A DNA stretch of 64,000 bases, taken from contig NZ_CP017181.1 in the NCBI RefSeq assembly GCF_001729765.1, positions 4,774,001-4,838,000 of the forward strand. Reading direction: 5' to 3'. Source of the stretch: Enterobacter kobei. GTDB taxonomy: Bacteria; Pseudomonadota; Gammaproteobacteria; Enterobacterales; Enterobacteriaceae. A program made the position numbers and the translations under genes. The notes beneath the pieces were generated by a model. The model was not told where the DNA came from. It made no database searches and saw only the letters and a list, made by a program, of their open reading frames with translations. This document shows positions 30,838-41,024 of this stretch, in pieces (position 1 is the stretch's first letter; each line of letters begins with the position of its first letter).

Positions 30838-32262
30838 ATGAGAGATAATACTGATCCGTTAACCCTGAAATTGAGCCTGCGTGAGAAGTGCGCCTACGGG
30901 ATGGGCGATTTTGGCTCGAACCTGATGCTGTGTATTGGCACGCTGTATTTGCTGAAGTTTTACACCGATGAACTGGGCATGCCCGCGTTCTATGGCGGCA
31001 TTATTTTCCTGGTGGCGAAATTCTTCACCGCGTTTACCGACATGCTGACCGGCGTGCTGCTGGACTCCCGGCGGAATATCGGTAAGAAGGGAAAATTCCG
31101 GCCGTTCATTCTCTACGCCTCCGTCCCGGTGGCGCTGGTCGCGACGGCGCAGTTTATGGCCAACGACTTTAGCCTGACGGTGAAAACGGCGCTCGCCACG
31201 GTGCTCTTTATGCTGTTTGGCCTGTGCTACAGCCTGATGAATTGCTCCTACGGCGCGATGGTTCCGGCCATAACCAAAAACCCGAACGAGCGTGCGCAGC
31301 TGGCCGCCTGGCGTCAGGGCGGCGCGACGGTGGGGCTGTTGCTCTGCACCGTGGGCTTTATGCCCATTCAGGCACTGTTCGTCCACCAGCCCTCACTCGG
31401 TTATCTGGTGGCCGCGCTGGTGTTTGTGACGGGTGGCCTGTTCTGCATGTGGTGGTGCTACAGCGGTGTGAAAGAACGCTACGTGGAGCTCACGCCCGAT
31501 CACCATAAGCCCGGCATTCTGAAATCGTTCTGCGCGATTTTCCGCAACCCGCCACTGCTGGTGCTGTGCATCGCCAACCTGTGTACCCTCGCCGCGTTTA
31601 ACATCAAGCTGGCGATTCAGGTCTATTACACCCAGTACGTACTGAACGATCTTCATCTGCTGTCGTGGATGGGTTTTTTCAGCATGGGCTGCATTCTGAT
31701 TGGCGTGTTTCTGGTGCCCGGCGCGGTGAAGCGCTTTGGCAAGAAGCCGGTGTATCTGGGTGGGCTGGCACTGTGGGCAGTGGGTGACGTGCTGAACTTC
31801 TTCTGGGGGACCAGCTCCCTGCTGTTTGTGCTGTTTTCCTGCATGGCCTTCTTCGGCACGGCGTTTGTGAACAGCCTGAACTGGGCGCTGGTGCCGGATA
31901 CCGTCGACTATGGCGAATGGAAAACCGGCATCCGCGCCGAAGGGTCGGTTTACACCGGTTATACCTTCTCGCGCAAAATATCCGCCGCCCTCGCTGGCTT
32001 CCTGCCCGGCATCATGCTGACCCAGATTGGCTACGTTCCCCATGCCGTTCAAAGCGCGGGCACGCTGCTGGGATTGCGTCAGCTTATTTTCCTCTGGCCA
32101 TGCGGTCTGGCAATCGTCGCCGCTGTGACCATGGGGCTGTTTTATAAACTCAACGAAGCGCGCTTCGCCTTTATTATCGAGGAGATTGGAAAACGGAAAA
32201 AACAATCAGCGAATACCCCTGAGATAACCACCAACAATAAAGCGTCAGCAGTCACTTTATAA
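30838..32262 (+). CDS. yihO: GPH-family cation symporter YihO
   Basis: 474 residues (E. coli 467), twelve helices, paralogue of YihP next to it: shared starts (LREKCAYGMGDFGSNL) and loops (GVLLDSRRNIGKKGKFRP, MNCSYGAMVPAITKNPNERA). Usually regarded as the sulfoquinovose importer, but this is not settled by the sequence. It has a longer polar C-terminal tail than YihP. Start ATG preceded by GAGGAT. Confidence 0.9.
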   Translation: MRDNTDPLTLKLSLREKCAYGMGDFGSNLMLCIGTLYLLKFYTDELGMPAFYGGIIFLVAKFFTAFTDMLTGVLLDSRRNIGKKGKFRPFILYASVPVALVATAQFMANDFSLTVKTALATVLFMLFGLCYSLMNCSYGAMVPAITKNPNERAQLAAWRQGGATVGLLLCTVGFMPIQALFVHQPSLGYLVAALVFVTGGLFCMWWCYSGVKERYVELTPDHHKPGILKSFCAIFRNPPLLVLCIANLCTLAAFNIKLAIQVYYTQYVLNDLHLLSWMGFFSMGCILIGVFLVPGAVKRFGKKPVYLGGLALWAVGDVLNFFWGTSSLLFVLFSCMAFFGTAFVNSLNWALVPDTVDYGEWKTGIRAEGSVYTGYTFSRKISAALAGFLPGIMLTQIGYVPHAVQSAGTLLGLRQLIFLWPCGLAIVAAVTMGLFYKLNEARFAFIIEEIGKRKKQSANTPEITTNNKASAVTL

Positions 32263-32336
32263 CAATAAATCCGGCCAATATGTCCTTCCTGTTAATCAGG
32301 AGGGAGGCCTTTCTGTACCTGATACATGGACAAATT

Positions 32337-33023
32337 ATGAAAAGAATCATCACTGTACTGATCGTGTCGTCTGTGTCCTGCCCGGTATTTGCCGGGGCCT
32401 ATGTCGAAACCCGCGAAGCTTACAATACGGCCTCTGAACTGCACGAGGTGATCCTGCGTGCGGGATATAACTTTGATATGGGCGCGGGGCTGATGTTCAC
32501 CAATGCCTATAACGTGGGGAAATGGGATGAGCTGAAGCACAGCTATAACGAAATAGAGGGATGGTATCCGCTCTTTAAACCCACCGACAAACTCACCTTC
32601 CAGCCCGGCGGATTGATTAATGACAGCAGCGCCGGTTCGGGTGGTGCCGTCTATCTGGACACCAACTATAAATTCATCGACTGGTTTAACCTGACCTTCC
32701 GCTATCGCTATAACCATAACAATTACGATACGCCGGACTATAACGGTCAGATGGATAAGAACGACACGCACGAGTTTGCCAACTACTGGAATTTCAAAGT
32801 AACGGATGCGTTTTTCTACACGTTTGAACCGCACTTTTTCCAGCGGGTGAATGATTATCACAGCAAAAATGGCAAAGACCATCACTGGGAAATCACCAAT
32901 AAATTCAGCTATAAGATCGACAGAAACTGGCTGCCGTACCTCGAACTTCAGTGGCTGGACAGATGGAATGATTACAACCGCGAGCAGTACCGAATTCGCC
33001 TGGGGTTACGGTACTCGTTCTAA
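32337..33023 (+). CDS. ompL: Outer-membrane porin OmpL
   Basis: 228 residues (E. coli 230). I start at the ATG 32337 because it opens a clean signal peptide (MKRIITVLIVSSVSCPVFA, then GAYVETREAYN, the E. coli mature start); an upstream ATG at 32280 would precede this with a non-signal sequence. Oligogalacturonate-specific/KdgM-type small porin with alternating aromatic strands ending in GLRYSF. Its place suggests entry of sulfoquinovosides, in line with the cluster. Confidence 0.9.
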   Translation: MKRIITVLIVSSVSCPVFAGAYVETREAYNTASELHEVILRAGYNFDMGAGLMFTNAYNVGKWDELKHSYNEIEGWYPLFKPTDKLTFQPGGLINDSSAGSGGAVYLDTNYKFIDWFNLTFRYRYNHNNYDTPDYNGQMDKNDTHEFANYWNFKVTDAFFYTFEPHFFQRVNDYHSKNGKDHHWEITNKFSYKIDRNWLPYLELQWLDRWNDYNREQYRIRLGLRYSF

Positions 33024-33030
33024 CAAAAAA

Positions 33031-33056
33031 GCCGCTGATTTCTCAGCGGCTTTTTT
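33031..33056. terminator. Bidirectional terminator between ompL and typA
   Basis: GCCGCTGA-TTTC-TCAGCGGC stem with a run of A before and six T after, so it can serve both convergent genes. Confidence 0.9.
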
Positions 33057-33073
33057 ACTACGGATTGACCGTA

Positions 33074-34897
33074 TTAGTCTTCTTTCGCACCGCGCATAGC
33101 ACGTTTACGATCGTTCTCGGTCAGGTGACGTTTACGGATACGAATTGACTGTGGAGTCACTTCGACCAGTTCGTCATCATCGATGAATTCCAGAGCCTGC
33201 TCCAGAGTCATCTTGATCGGTGGAACCAGAACCGTTGCTTCGTCAGTACCGGACGCACGCATGTTGGTCAGTTTCTTACCGGTCAGGCAGTTTACGGTCA
33301 GGTCGTTAGAACGACTGTGAATACCGATGATCTGGCCTTCGTAAACTTCTGCACCGTGACCCAGGAACAGCTTACCGCGATCCTGCAGACCGAACAGCGC
33401 GAACGCAACCGCTTTACCCTGACCGTTGGAGATCAGCACGCCGTTGTTACGCTGGCCCACTTCGCCCGGACGCACGTCGTCGTAGTGGCTGAAGGTGGAG
33501 TACAGCAGACCGGTACCGGAGGTCATGGTCATGAACTCAGAACGGAAGCCGATCAGGCCACGGCTTGGGATCACGTAGTCGAGACGTACGCGGCCTTTGC
33601 CATCTGGATTCATGTTTTTCAGGTCGCCTTTACGCTCGCCCAGTGCCTGCATAACAGAACCCTGGTGCTGCTCTTCAACGTCCAGCGTTACGTTCTCAAA
33701 CGGCTCTTGTTTACGGCCGTCGATTTCGCGGAAGATAACTTTCGGACGGGAAACCGCCATCTCGAAACCTTCACGGCGCATGTTTTCGATCAGGACTGAC
33801 AGGTGCAGCTCACCACGACCCGAAACGCGGAATGCATCAGCGTCTTCAGTTTCTTCAACGCGCAGCGCAACGTTGTGCACCAGCTCTTTGTTCAGGCGGT
33901 CAAGGATCTGACGAGAGGTAACGAATTTACCTTCTTTACCACAGAACGGAGAGGTGTTGACGTTGAAGAACATGGATACGGTTGGTTCATCAACGGACAG
34001 AGCAGGCAGCGCTTCGACGTTCTGCGGATCGCAGATGGTGTCGGAGATGTTCAGCTCGCCCAGACCGGTGATCGCGATGATGTCACCCGCTTCCGCGATG
34101 TCGCTCTCGATACGCTCAAGACCCAGGTGAGTCAGGACTTTACCGACTTTACCGTTACGGGTTTTGCCTTCGCTATCGATGATAGTGACCTGCTGGTTAG
34201 GCTTCACTTTACCGCGCTTGATACGACCAATGCCGATGACGCCAACATAATTGTTGTAGTCGAGCTGGGAGATCTGCATCTGCAGGGTGCCGTCCAGGTC
34301 AACGTTTGGCGCAGGAACACGGTCAACAATCGCCTGATACAGCGGGGTCATGTCTTCAGCCATGTCTTCATGGTCCAGACCAGCGATACCGTTCAGCGCA
34401 GACGCGTAAACGATAGGGAAGTCCAGCTGCTCGTCGGTCGCGTCGAGGTTAACGAACAGGTCGAAGACCTGGTCAACAACCCAGTCAGGACGCGCGCCAG
34501 GACGGTCAACTTTGTTGATAACAACGATTGGCTTCAGACCATGGGCAAAAGCTTTTTTGGTCACGAAGCGCGTCTGTGGCATTGGGCCATCCATTGCGTC
34601 AACGACCAGCAGAACGGAGTCTACCATGGACATTACACGTTCAACTTCACCACCGAAGTCGGCGTGCCCTGGGGTATCAACGATGTTGATACGGTAGTCA
34701 TTCCATTTAATCGCGGTGTTTTTCGCGAGGATGGTAATCCCACGCTCTTTCTCCAAATCGTTGGAGTCCATCACGCGTTCTTGGGTTTCGGCACGCGCAT
34801 CAAACGTACCGGATTGCTGCAGCAGCTTGTCAACCAGGGTAGTTTTACCATGGTCTACGTGCGCGATGATGGCGATGTTACGCAAATTTTCGATCAC
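33074..34897 (-). CDS. typA: BipA/TypA ribosome-associated GTPase
   Basis: 607 residues, the E. coli length. Translational GTPase of the EF-G superfamily involved in 50S assembly at low temperature and stress adaptation. G motifs: [15 protein letters not shown] (G1), RGIT (G2), DTPGHADF (G3), NKVDRPGA (G4). A C-terminal domain typical of BipA follows the EF-G-like domains III and V. The start is GTG at 34897, with GAGG 8 bases upstream, as in E. coli. Divergent from glnA. Confidence 0.97.
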   Translation of the reverse strand: MIENLRNIAIIAHVDHGKTTLVDKLLQQSGTFDARAETQERVMDSNDLEKERGITILAKNTAIKWNDYRINIVDTPGHADFGGEVERVMSMVDSVLLVVDAMDGPMPQTRFVTKKAFAHGLKPIVVINKVDRPGARPDWVVDQVFDLFVNLDATDEQLDFPIVYASALNGIAGLDHEDMAEDMTPLYQAIVDRVPAPNVDLDGTLQMQISQLDYNNYVGVIGIGRIKRGKVKPNQQVTIIDSEGKTRNGKVGKVLTHLGLERIESDIAEAGDIIAITGLGELNISDTICDPQNVEALPALSVDEPTVSMFFNVNTSPFCGKEGKFVTSRQILDRLNKELVHNVALRVEETEDADAFRVSGRGELHLSVLIENMRREGFEMAVSRPKVIFREIDGRKQEPFENVTLDVEEQHQGSVMQALGERKGDLKNMNPDGKGRVRLDYVIPSRGLIGFRSEFMTMTSGTGLLYSTFSHYDDVRPGEVGQRNNGVLISNGQGKAVAFALFGLQDRGKLFLGHGAEVYEGQIIGIHSRSNDLTVNCLTGKKLTNMRASGTDEATVLVPPIKMTLEQALEFIDDDELVEVTPQSIRIRKRHLTENDRKRAMRGAKED

Positions 34898-35004
34898 AAC
34901 TTTGCCTCAGGCATTTAGAAATAGCGCGTTATTGTACACGGATTAATCGCACTACAAAACAGGATCACAAACATCCCCCGCAAACAAGTATTGCAGAGAT
35001 GCTT

Positions 35005-35020
35005 TGTGATCGCTTTCACG
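35005..35020. promoter_or_regulatory. CRP site upstream of glnA
   Basis: TGTGA-TCGCTT-TCACG, one mismatch from the CRP consensus, in the 378-base typA-glnA intergenic region. In E. coli CRP acts at the distal sigma-70 promoter glnAp1. A half site close to typA may serve that gene too. Confidence 0.75.
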
Positions 35021-35049
35021 GAGCGGTAAAAGGGCACTTTAACGTAAAT

Positions 35050-35097
35050 TGCACCAATATGGTGCTCAATGTTCACATTGAAGCACTATACTGGTGC
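35050..35097 (+). promoter_or_regulatory. Two strong NtrC enhancer sites of glnA
   Basis: TGCACCAATATGGTGCT (35050-35066) and GCACTATACTGGTGC (35083-35097) are dyad NtrC sites spaced 32 bases apart, three helical turns. They lie just over 100 bases upstream of the sigma-54 promoter. A weaker site (TGCACTATGGTGC) is at 35125-35137. Layout as in E. coli glnA. Confidence 0.9.
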
Positions 35098-35170
35098 AAC
35101 AAATCCATTGTGGTGCAGCCCTTTTGCACTATGGTGCGCATGATAACGCCTTTTTGGGGTGTTTTAAAAG

Positions 35171-35186
35171 TTGGCACAGATTTCGC
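35171..35186 (+). promoter_or_regulatory. Sigma-54 promoter glnAp2
   Basis: TTGGCACAGATTTCGC: the -24 GG (35173-35174) and -12 GC (35185-35186) are separated by the required 10 bases. The sequence equals the E. coli glnAp2 core. Transcription should start near 35198, about 78 bases before the glnA ATG. Confidence 0.93.
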
Positions 35187-35275
35187 TTTATAAAAATACA
35201 TGGCACACGGCCAGTACAAACAGAAATTGAAGACCTCGTTACCACGACGACAATGACCAATCTGGAGAGTTAAGT

Positions 35276-36685
35276 ATGTCCGCTGAACACGTTTTGACGA
35301 TGCTGAACGAACATGAAGTGAAGTTTGTTGATCTGCGCTTCACTGATACCAAAGGTAAAGAACAGCACGTCACAATCCCTGCTCATCAGGTGAACGCCGA
35401 ATTCTTTGAAGAAGGCAAAATGTTTGACGGCTCCTCCATTGGTGGCTGGAAAGGCATTAACGAATCCGACATGGTTCTGATGCCAGATGCGACCACCGCG
35501 GTCATTGATCCGTTCTTCGAAGAACCAACCCTGATCATCCGTTGCGACATCCTCGAGCCAGGCACGCTGCAGGGCTACGACCGCGACCCACGTTCTATCG
35601 CTAAACGCGCTGAAGAGTACCTGCGTTCTACCGGCATCGCGGACACCGTGCTGTTCGGGCCAGAGCCAGAGTTCTTCCTGTTCGATGACATCCGTTTCGG
35701 TGCCTCTATTTCTGGCTCCCACGTAGCAATCGACGACATCGAAGGTGCATGGAACTCCTCCACCAAATACGAAGGTGGTAACAAAGGTCACCGTCCAGGC
35801 GTGAAAGGCGGTTACTTCCCGGTTCCACCGGTCGACTCTGCACAGGACATCCGTTCCACCATGTGTCTGGTGATGGAAGAAATGGGCCTGGTGGTTGAAG
35901 CTCACCACCACGAAGTCGCGACTGCTGGTCAGAACGAAGTGGCTACCCGCTTCAACACCATGACCAAAAAAGCGGACGAAATTCAGATCTACAAATACGT
36001 TGTGCATAACGTTGCGCACCGTTTCGGTAAAACCGCGACCTTCATGCCAAAACCGATGTTTGGCGATAACGGTTCCGGTATGCACTGCCACATGTCTTTG
36101 TCCAAGAACGGCACCAACCTGTTCTCTGGCGACAAATATGCTGGTCTGTCTGAGCAGGCTCTGTACTACATTGGCGGCGTTATCAAACACGCTAAAGCGA
36201 TCAACGCCCTGGCGAACCCAACCACGAACTCCTACAAGCGTCTGGTCCCGGGCTACGAAGCACCAGTCATGCTGGCTTACTCTGCGCGTAACCGTTCTGC
36301 TTCTATCCGTATCCCGGTGGTGGCGTCTCCTAAAGCGCGTCGTATCGAAGTTCGCTTCCCGGACCCAGCGGCTAACCCATACCTGTGCTTCGCAGCACTG
36401 TTGATGGCCGGTCTGGACGGTATCAAGAACAAGATCCACCCAGGCGAAGCGATGGACAAAAACCTGTACGACCTGCCGCCAGAAGAAGCGAAAGAGATCC
36501 CACAGGTTGCTGGCTCTCTGGAAGAAGCCCTGCAGGCGCTGGACGCAGACCGTGAGTTCCTGACGGCGGGCGGCGTGTTCACTGACGACGCTATCGATGC
36601 TTACATCGCCCTGCGTACCGAAGAGAACGACCGCGTGCGCATGACGCCACACCCGGTTGAGTTCGAACTGTACTACAGCGTTTAA
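35276..36685 (+). CDS. glnA: Glutamine synthetase
   Basis: 469 residues, the E. coli length. Dodecameric type GSI-beta enzyme that makes glutamine from glutamate, ammonia and ATP. Visible are the beta-grasp start, [11 protein letters not shown] (the Asp-50 loop), the metal/glutamate-binding EPEFFLFDD and [20 protein letters not shown], and the adenylylation loop [10 protein letters not shown] whose Tyr (about 398) is modified by GlnE. GGAGAG lies before the ATG. First gene of glnALG under NtrC control. Confidence 0.98.
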   Translation: MSAEHVLTMLNEHEVKFVDLRFTDTKGKEQHVTIPAHQVNAEFFEEGKMFDGSSIGGWKGINESDMVLMPDATTAVIDPFFEEPTLIIRCDILEPGTLQGYDRDPRSIAKRAEEYLRSTGIADTVLFGPEPEFFLFDDIRFGASISGSHVAIDDIEGAWNSSTKYEGGNKGHRPGVKGGYFPVPPVDSAQDIRSTMCLVMEEMGLVVEAHHHEVATAGQNEVATRFNTMTKKADEIQIYKYVVHNVAHRFGKTATFMPKPMFGDNGSGMHCHMSLSKNGTNLFSGDKYAGLSEQALYYIGGVIKHAKAINALANPTTNSYKRLVPGYEAPVMLAYSARNRSASIRIPVVASPKARRIEVRFPDPAANPYLCFAALLMAGLDGIKNKIHPGEAMDKNLYDLPPEEAKEIPQVAGSLEEALQALDADREFLTAGGVFTDDAIDAYIALRTEENDRVRMTPHPVEFELYYSV

Positions 36686-36698
36686 TTAAGTTGTTTTA

Positions 36699-36719
36699 CC
36701 CGGCGTGACAAGCGCCGGG
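36699..36719 (+). repeat. Hairpin just after glnA
   Basis: CCCGGCG / CGCCGGG stem with a 7-base loop, 14 bases after the stop. There is no T-run; it probably stabilises the glnA mRNA end or assists the terminator that follows. Confidence 0.65.
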
Positions 36720-36742
36720 AGTAGTTGCCGTGGAAACTTTTA

Positions 36743-36766
36743 GCCCATCTCCGGATGGGCTTTTTT
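36743..36766 (+). terminator. glnA terminator
   Basis: GCCCATC-TCCG-GATGGGC followed by six T. It limits read-through into glnLG, which therefore also need the glnL promoter. Confidence 0.9.
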
Positions 36767-36816
36767 CTCCACCAACAACCTGATCTCACGCGCTTTTTAC
36801 GCCGAAAAAGCTATAC

Positions 36817-36833
36817 TGCACTAAAACAGTGCA
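36817..36833 (+). promoter_or_regulatory. NtrC operator at the glnL promoter
   Basis: TGCACTAAAACAGTGCA is a near-perfect dyad for NtrC. It overlaps a -10-like TATACT (36812-36817), 22 bases before the glnL start. In E. coli NtrC bound here represses glnLp. Confidence 0.85.
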
Positions 36834-36854
36834 ACGACTCCAGGAGACTGCTGA

Positions 36855-37904
36855 ATGGCAACTGGCACGCTGCCCGATGCTGGGCAGATCCTCAATTCTT
36901 TAATTAACAGTATCTTGCTGGTCGACGACGAGCTGGCCGTTCATTACGCCAACCCGGCGGCGCAGCAGCTGCTGGCCCAAAGCGCGCGGAAACTGTTTGG
37001 TACCCCGCTTCCGGAACTCCTGAGCTATTTTTCGCTGAATATTGGCCTGATGCACGAAAGTTTGCAGGCCGGCCAGGGGTTTACCGATAACGAAGTGACG
37101 CTGGTGATCGACGGGCGCTCGCATATTCTGTCGCTGACTGCGCAACGACTTCCAGAAGGGATGATCCTGCTTGAAATGGCGCCGATGGATAATCAGCGTC
37201 GCCTGAGCCAGGAGCAGCTCCAGCATGCGCAGCAAATTGCCGCCCGTGACCTGGTGCGTGGTCTGGCGCATGAAATCAAAAACCCGCTGGGTGGGTTACG
37301 CGGTGCGGCGCAGCTTCTGACCAAGGCGTTACCCGATCCTGCGCTGGCGGAGTACACCAACGTCATCATTGAGCAGGCGGACCGTCTGCGTAATCTGGTT
37401 GACCGTCTTCTGGGGCCGCAACAGCCGGGAATGCATGTTACGGAAAGCATTCATAAGGTGGCTGAACGCGTCGTGAAACTCGTCTCGATGGAGCTGCCGG
37501 AGAACATCACGCTGGTGCGTGATTACGACCCCAGCCTGCCGGAACTGGCGCATGACCCGGATCAAATTGAGCAGGTCCTGTTGAATATCGTGCGTAATGC
37601 CCTGCAGGCGCTGGGACCGGAAGGGGGCGAGATTATTTTACGTACCCGTACCGCCTTCCAGCTCACCTTACATGGCGTGCGCTATCGGCTGGCGGCGCGC
37701 ATCGACGTCGAGGATAACGGGCCCGGTATTCCCTCCCATCTTCAGGACACTCTGTTTTATCCGATGGTCAGCGGTCGCGAAGGCGGGACCGGCTTGGGCT
37801 TATCTATCGCCCGCAGCTTGATCGATCAGCACTCCGGAAAAATTGAATTTACCAGTTGGCCGGGACATACCGAGTTTTCGGTTTTCCTGCCGATTAAAAA
37901 ATAA
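36855..37904 (+). CDS. glnL: Nitrogen sensor kinase NtrB
   Basis: 349 residues, the E. coli length. Cytoplasmic histidine kinase/phosphatase that sets NtrC phosphorylation in response to PII. PAS domain about 5-110; phospho-acceptor His in [20 protein letters not shown] (about 139); ATPase N box [10 protein letters not shown] boxes DNGPGIP and [15 protein letters not shown] sits 8 bases before the ATG. It ends 11 bases before the glnG ATG, so the two are translated together. Confidence 0.97.
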   Translation: MATGTLPDAGQILNSLINSILLVDDELAVHYANPAAQQLLAQSARKLFGTPLPELLSYFSLNIGLMHESLQAGQGFTDNEVTLVIDGRSHILSLTAQRLPEGMILLEMAPMDNQRRLSQEQLQHAQQIAARDLVRGLAHEIKNPLGGLRGAAQLLTKALPDPALAEYTNVIIEQADRLRNLVDRLLGPQQPGMHVTESIHKVAERVVKLVSMELPENITLVRDYDPSLPELAHDPDQIEQVLLNIVRNALQALGPEGGEIILRTRTAFQLTLHGVRYRLAARIDVEDNGPGIPSHLQDTLFYPMVSGREGGTGLGLSIARSLIDQHSGKIEFTSWPGHTEFSVFLPIKK

Positions 37905-37915
37905 AGGTGACGTTT

Positions 37916-39328
37916 ATGCAACGAGGGATAGTCTGGGTAGTCGATGACGATAGCTCCATCCGTTGGGTGCTTGAACGCGCGCTCACAGGGGCAGGATTAA
38001 GCTGCACGACGTTTGAGAGCGGCAGCGACGTGCTCGATGCACTCACCACCAAAACGCCAGACGTTCTGCTTTCGGATATTCGCATGCCGGGCATGGACGG
38101 GCTGGCGCTTTTAAAGCAGATTAAACAACGCCACCCTATGCTTCCGGTCATCATAATGACGGCACACTCCGATTTGGATGCCGCTGTGAGTGCCTATCAG
38201 CAAGGGGCGTTCGATTATCTGCCCAAACCGTTTGATATCGATGAGGCGGTGGCACTGGTTGAGCGTGCGATTAGCCATTACCAGGAGCAGCAACAGCCGC
38301 GTCACGCGCCCGATTTTGGGCCTACCACCGACATCATCGGCGAAGCGCCAGCGATGCAGGATGTGTTTCGCATTATTGGCCGTCTGTCGCGTTCATCCAT
38401 CAGCGTGCTGATTAACGGTGAGTCGGGAACCGGTAAAGAGCTTGTGGCGCATGCCTTGCATCGCCACAGCCCGCGAGCAAAAGCGCCGTTTATCGCCCTG
38501 AATATGGCCGCGATCCCAAAAGATTTGATTGAGTCCGAGCTGTTCGGCCACGAGAAGGGGGCCTTTACCGGCGCGAATACCATTCGCCAGGGGCGCTTCG
38601 AACAGGCTGATGGCGGGACGCTTTTCCTGGACGAGATCGGCGATATGCCGCTGGATGTTCAGACCCGCCTGTTGCGCGTGCTGGCCGACGGGCAGTTTTA
38701 TCGCGTGGGCGGCTACGCGCCGGTGAAGGTGGACGTGCGCATTATCGCCGCGACGCACCAGAACCTGGAGCAACGCGTACAGGAAGGCAAATTCCGTGAG
38801 GATTTATTCCATCGCCTGAACGTGATTCGCGTTCATCTGCCGCCGCTGCGTGAGCGCCGGGAAGATATTCCCCGCCTGGCGCGCCATTTCCTGCAGGTGG
38901 CCGCCCGCGAGCTGGGTGTGGAAGCCAAGCAGCTTCACCCGGAAACCGATGCCGCCCTGACGCGTCTGGCGTGGCCTGGCAACGTGCGTCAGCTGGAGAA
39001 TACCTGTCGCTGGTTAACCGTGATGGCTGCCGGGCAGGAAGTGTTAATTCAGGATTTACCGGCCGAACTGTTTGAAGCGACCGCGCCTGAGAGCAGTACC
39101 GGTCACGCGTTGCCGGACAGTTGGGCGACGCTGCTGGCACAATGGGCCGACCGCGCGCTGCGTTCCGGTCATCAAAACTTGTTGTCTGAAGCCCAGCCAG
39201 AGATGGAACGTACGTTGTTGACCACCGCGCTTCGTCATACGCAAGGCCATAAGCAGGAAGCCGCCCGCCTGTTGGGATGGGGACGTAATACCCTGACGCG
39301 CAAGCTTAAAGAGCTGGGAATGGAGTAA
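37916..39328 (+). CDS. glnG: Nitrogen response regulator NtrC
   Basis: 470 residues from the ATG at 37916, which follows AAGGTGA and matches the E. coli start MQRGIVWVVDDDSS; an upstream GTG at 37907 would add MTF. Receiver domain with the phospho-Asp in LLSDIRMPGMDG (54), sigma-54 activator AAA+ domain (GESGTGKE, GAFTGA loop, DEIGDMPLDVQ), and a C-terminal Fis-type helix-turn-helix (KQEAARLLGWGRNTLTRKLK). It binds the enhancers upstream of glnA and glnL. Confidence 0.97.
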   Translation: MQRGIVWVVDDDSSIRWVLERALTGAGLSCTTFESGSDVLDALTTKTPDVLLSDIRMPGMDGLALLKQIKQRHPMLPVIIMTAHSDLDAAVSAYQQGAFDYLPKPFDIDEAVALVERAISHYQEQQQPRHAPDFGPTTDIIGEAPAMQDVFRIIGRLSRSSISVLINGESGTGKELVAHALHRHSPRAKAPFIALNMAAIPKDLIESELFGHEKGAFTGANTIRQGRFEQADGGTLFLDEIGDMPLDVQTRLLRVLADGQFYRVGGYAPVKVDVRIIAATHQNLEQRVQEGKFREDLFHRLNVIRVHLPPLRERREDIPRLARHFLQVAARELGVEAKQLHPETDAALTRLAWPGNVRQLENTCRWLTVMAAGQEVLIQDLPAELFEATAPESSTGHALPDSWATLLAQWADRALRSGHQNLLSEAQPEMERTLLTTALRHTQGHKQEAARLLGWGRNTLTRKLKELGME

Positions 39329-39438
39329 TCTTACCCGAAGTGTAAAGGTTATTAATTGAGCGCAAATTGCCGTTATTTTGCGCTTTACTGTTCTGATGAG
39401 TTTTGTATGATCGTGCCCGGAAATTGAGGGTGTCGATC

Positions 39439-39549
39439 ATGCTGGAAACTTTGGTAAATATGCTCTCTAGCGGAGCCGTTGAAAGCCACACGCCACAAAC
39501 CGCCGTTGCGGCTGTTTTGTGTGCGGCGCTGGTGGGGCTGTTTAGCTAG
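39439..39549 (+). CDS. yshB: YshB, small membrane protein
   Basis: 36 residues (MLETLVNMLSSGAVESHT then PQTAVAAVLCAALVGLFS), the same length as E. coli YshB and nearly identical in its C-terminal half, and in the same place between glnG and hemN. One transmembrane helix covers about 18-36. The function in E. coli is unclear; a role in Salmonella virulence has been reported. It is too short for routine gene calling, but the conservation and position make it a real gene. Confidence 0.85.
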   Translation: MLETLVNMLSSGAVESHTPQTAVAAVLCAALVGLFS

Positions 39550-39566
39550 CGAGCTGTCAATGAAAA

Positions 39567-39640
39567 GCCGGGTGGCGGCTTCGCCTTACCCGGCCTACAA
39601 AAGCGCAAATGTAGGCCGGGTAAGCGAAGCGACACCCGGC
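39567..39640. repeat. BIME: two facing REP elements between yshB and hemN
   Basis: GCCGGGTGGCGGCTTCGCC...ACCCGGC (39567-39594) and GCCGGGTAAGCGAAGC...ACCCGGC (39615-39640) are two imperfect palindromes. They are joined by a spacer that is itself palindromic at its ends (CTACA...TGTAG). This is the classic BIME arrangement at the junction of two convergent genes. Confidence 0.88.
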
Positions 39641-39648
39641 ATTGCTGC

Positions 39649-41022
39649 TTAAATTACCCGCGAGAACTGCTGCATGCGCGCCTTCTGGCGCAGATACGCG
39701 TCAAAGCACATACAGATGTTACGAATCAACAGACGCCCCTTCGGCGTGACCTCAACGGCACTCTCCGACACCTCCACCAGCCCATCTTTCGCCAGCGGTG
39801 CCAGAAGCTTCAGATCTTCCGCGAAGTAATCCCTGAAGTGCAGATCCCAGTGCGCCTCAACATCGCTGAATTCGAGACGGAAGTTGCAGATAAGCGCCTT
39901 GATCACATCGCGACGGATACAGTCATCACGGGTTAACGCAATGCCGCGCCACAGGGCGTTGCCGGTTTCATCCACCTGCTGATAATACAGCTTCAGCTCT
40001 TTCTGGTTCTGCGCGTAGCAGTCGCCCATCATGCTTATCGCGGAGACGCCCAGACCGAGCAGATCGGTATCGCCCTGCGTGGTGTATCCCTGGAAGTTGC
40101 GGTGCAGCACCCCTTCTCGCTGGGCGATCGCCAGTTCGTCATCCGGACGAGCAAAGTGATCCATACCGATAAACTGATAGCCGGTCTCGGTCAGTGAAGT
40201 AATGGTTTCCTGCAGGATATCCAATTTCTGCTGAGCAGAAGGGAGATCAGCATCTTTGATTTTACGCTGGGCGGCGAACAACGTTGGCAGGTGCGCGTAG
40301 TTAAAGACGCTCAGGCGGTCCGGGTTAAGCTCGGCTACACGTTTCAGCGTGAAGGCAAAGCTCTCCGGCGTCTGTTTTGGCAGGCCGTAAATCAGGTCAA
40401 TATTGGTCGACGTAAAGCCGATTTCACGCGCATGATTGAGCAAGGCAAAGATAAACTCTTCGTCCTGCTCGCGGTTCACCAGACGCTGGACCTCTTTGTT
40501 GAAATCCTGCACGCCCATGCTCAGACGGTTGAAGCCTTCCGCGCGTAAGTGATCCAGGACATCCAGCTCAATTTCACGCGGATCAACCTCGATCGAGATT
40601 TCAGCATCGTCGTTAAAATTAAAGTGGCTGCGTAAAAGCGTCATCAAACGCGTGATTTGCGCTTTATTCAGGTAGGTTGGCGTGCCGCCGCCCCAATGAA
40701 GCTGGCTGACGTGACGCCCTTTAAACAGCGGTGCGCGGTGAAGAATTTCCTGTTCGAGCGCATCGAGATACTGATCGGCTTTATGCTGCTGACGGGTAAC
40801 GATTTTATTGCAGCCGCAGAAGTAGCAGAGCTTGTGGCAGAACGGAATATGGACGTAGAGCGACAGCGGGCGCTCAGGATAGCGCGCAACAGCCTGCTGA
40901 AAATCCGCCTCGCCGAAGGCATCGGAGAACTCCAGCGCAGTGGGGTATGACGTATAACGCGGCCCGGAATAGTTATATTTCTGGATTAGGGCCAAATCCC
41001 AGTCGATAGTTGGTGCTGACAT
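39649..41022 (-). CDS. hemN: Oxygen-independent coproporphyrinogen III oxidase
   Basis: 457 residues from the ATG at 41022, with GGAAGGAG upstream and the E. coli length; longer upstream frames lack support. Radical-SAM enzyme of anaerobic haem synthesis: the cluster motif is HIPFCHKLCYFCGC (Cys at about 62, 66 and 69), with the SAM-binding GGGTP following. The C-terminal HemN domain contains RGIALTRDDCIRRDVI. Confidence 0.96.
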   Translation of the reverse strand: MSAPTIDWDLALIQKYNYSGPRYTSYPTALEFSDAFGEADFQQAVARYPERPLSLYVHIPFCHKLCYFCGCNKIVTRQQHKADQYLDALEQEILHRAPLFKGRHVSQLHWGGGTPTYLNKAQITRLMTLLRSHFNFNDDAEISIEVDPREIELDVLDHLRAEGFNRLSMGVQDFNKEVQRLVNREQDEEFIFALLNHAREIGFTSTNIDLIYGLPKQTPESFAFTLKRVAELNPDRLSVFNYAHLPTLFAAQRKIKDADLPSAQQKLDILQETITSLTETGYQFIGMDHFARPDDELAIAQREGVLHRNFQGYTTQGDTDLLGLGVSAISMMGDCYAQNQKELKLYYQQVDETGNALWRGIALTRDDCIRRDVIKALICNFRLEFSDVEAHWDLHFRDYFAEDLKLLAPLAKDGLVEVSESAVEVTPKGRLLIRNICMCFDAYLRQKARMQQFSRVI

Positions 41023-41024
41023 GC

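Noticed and set aside
33803..34918. 371-residue open frame antisense to typA
   Set aside because: Shadow of typA codon usage; no recognisable domains.
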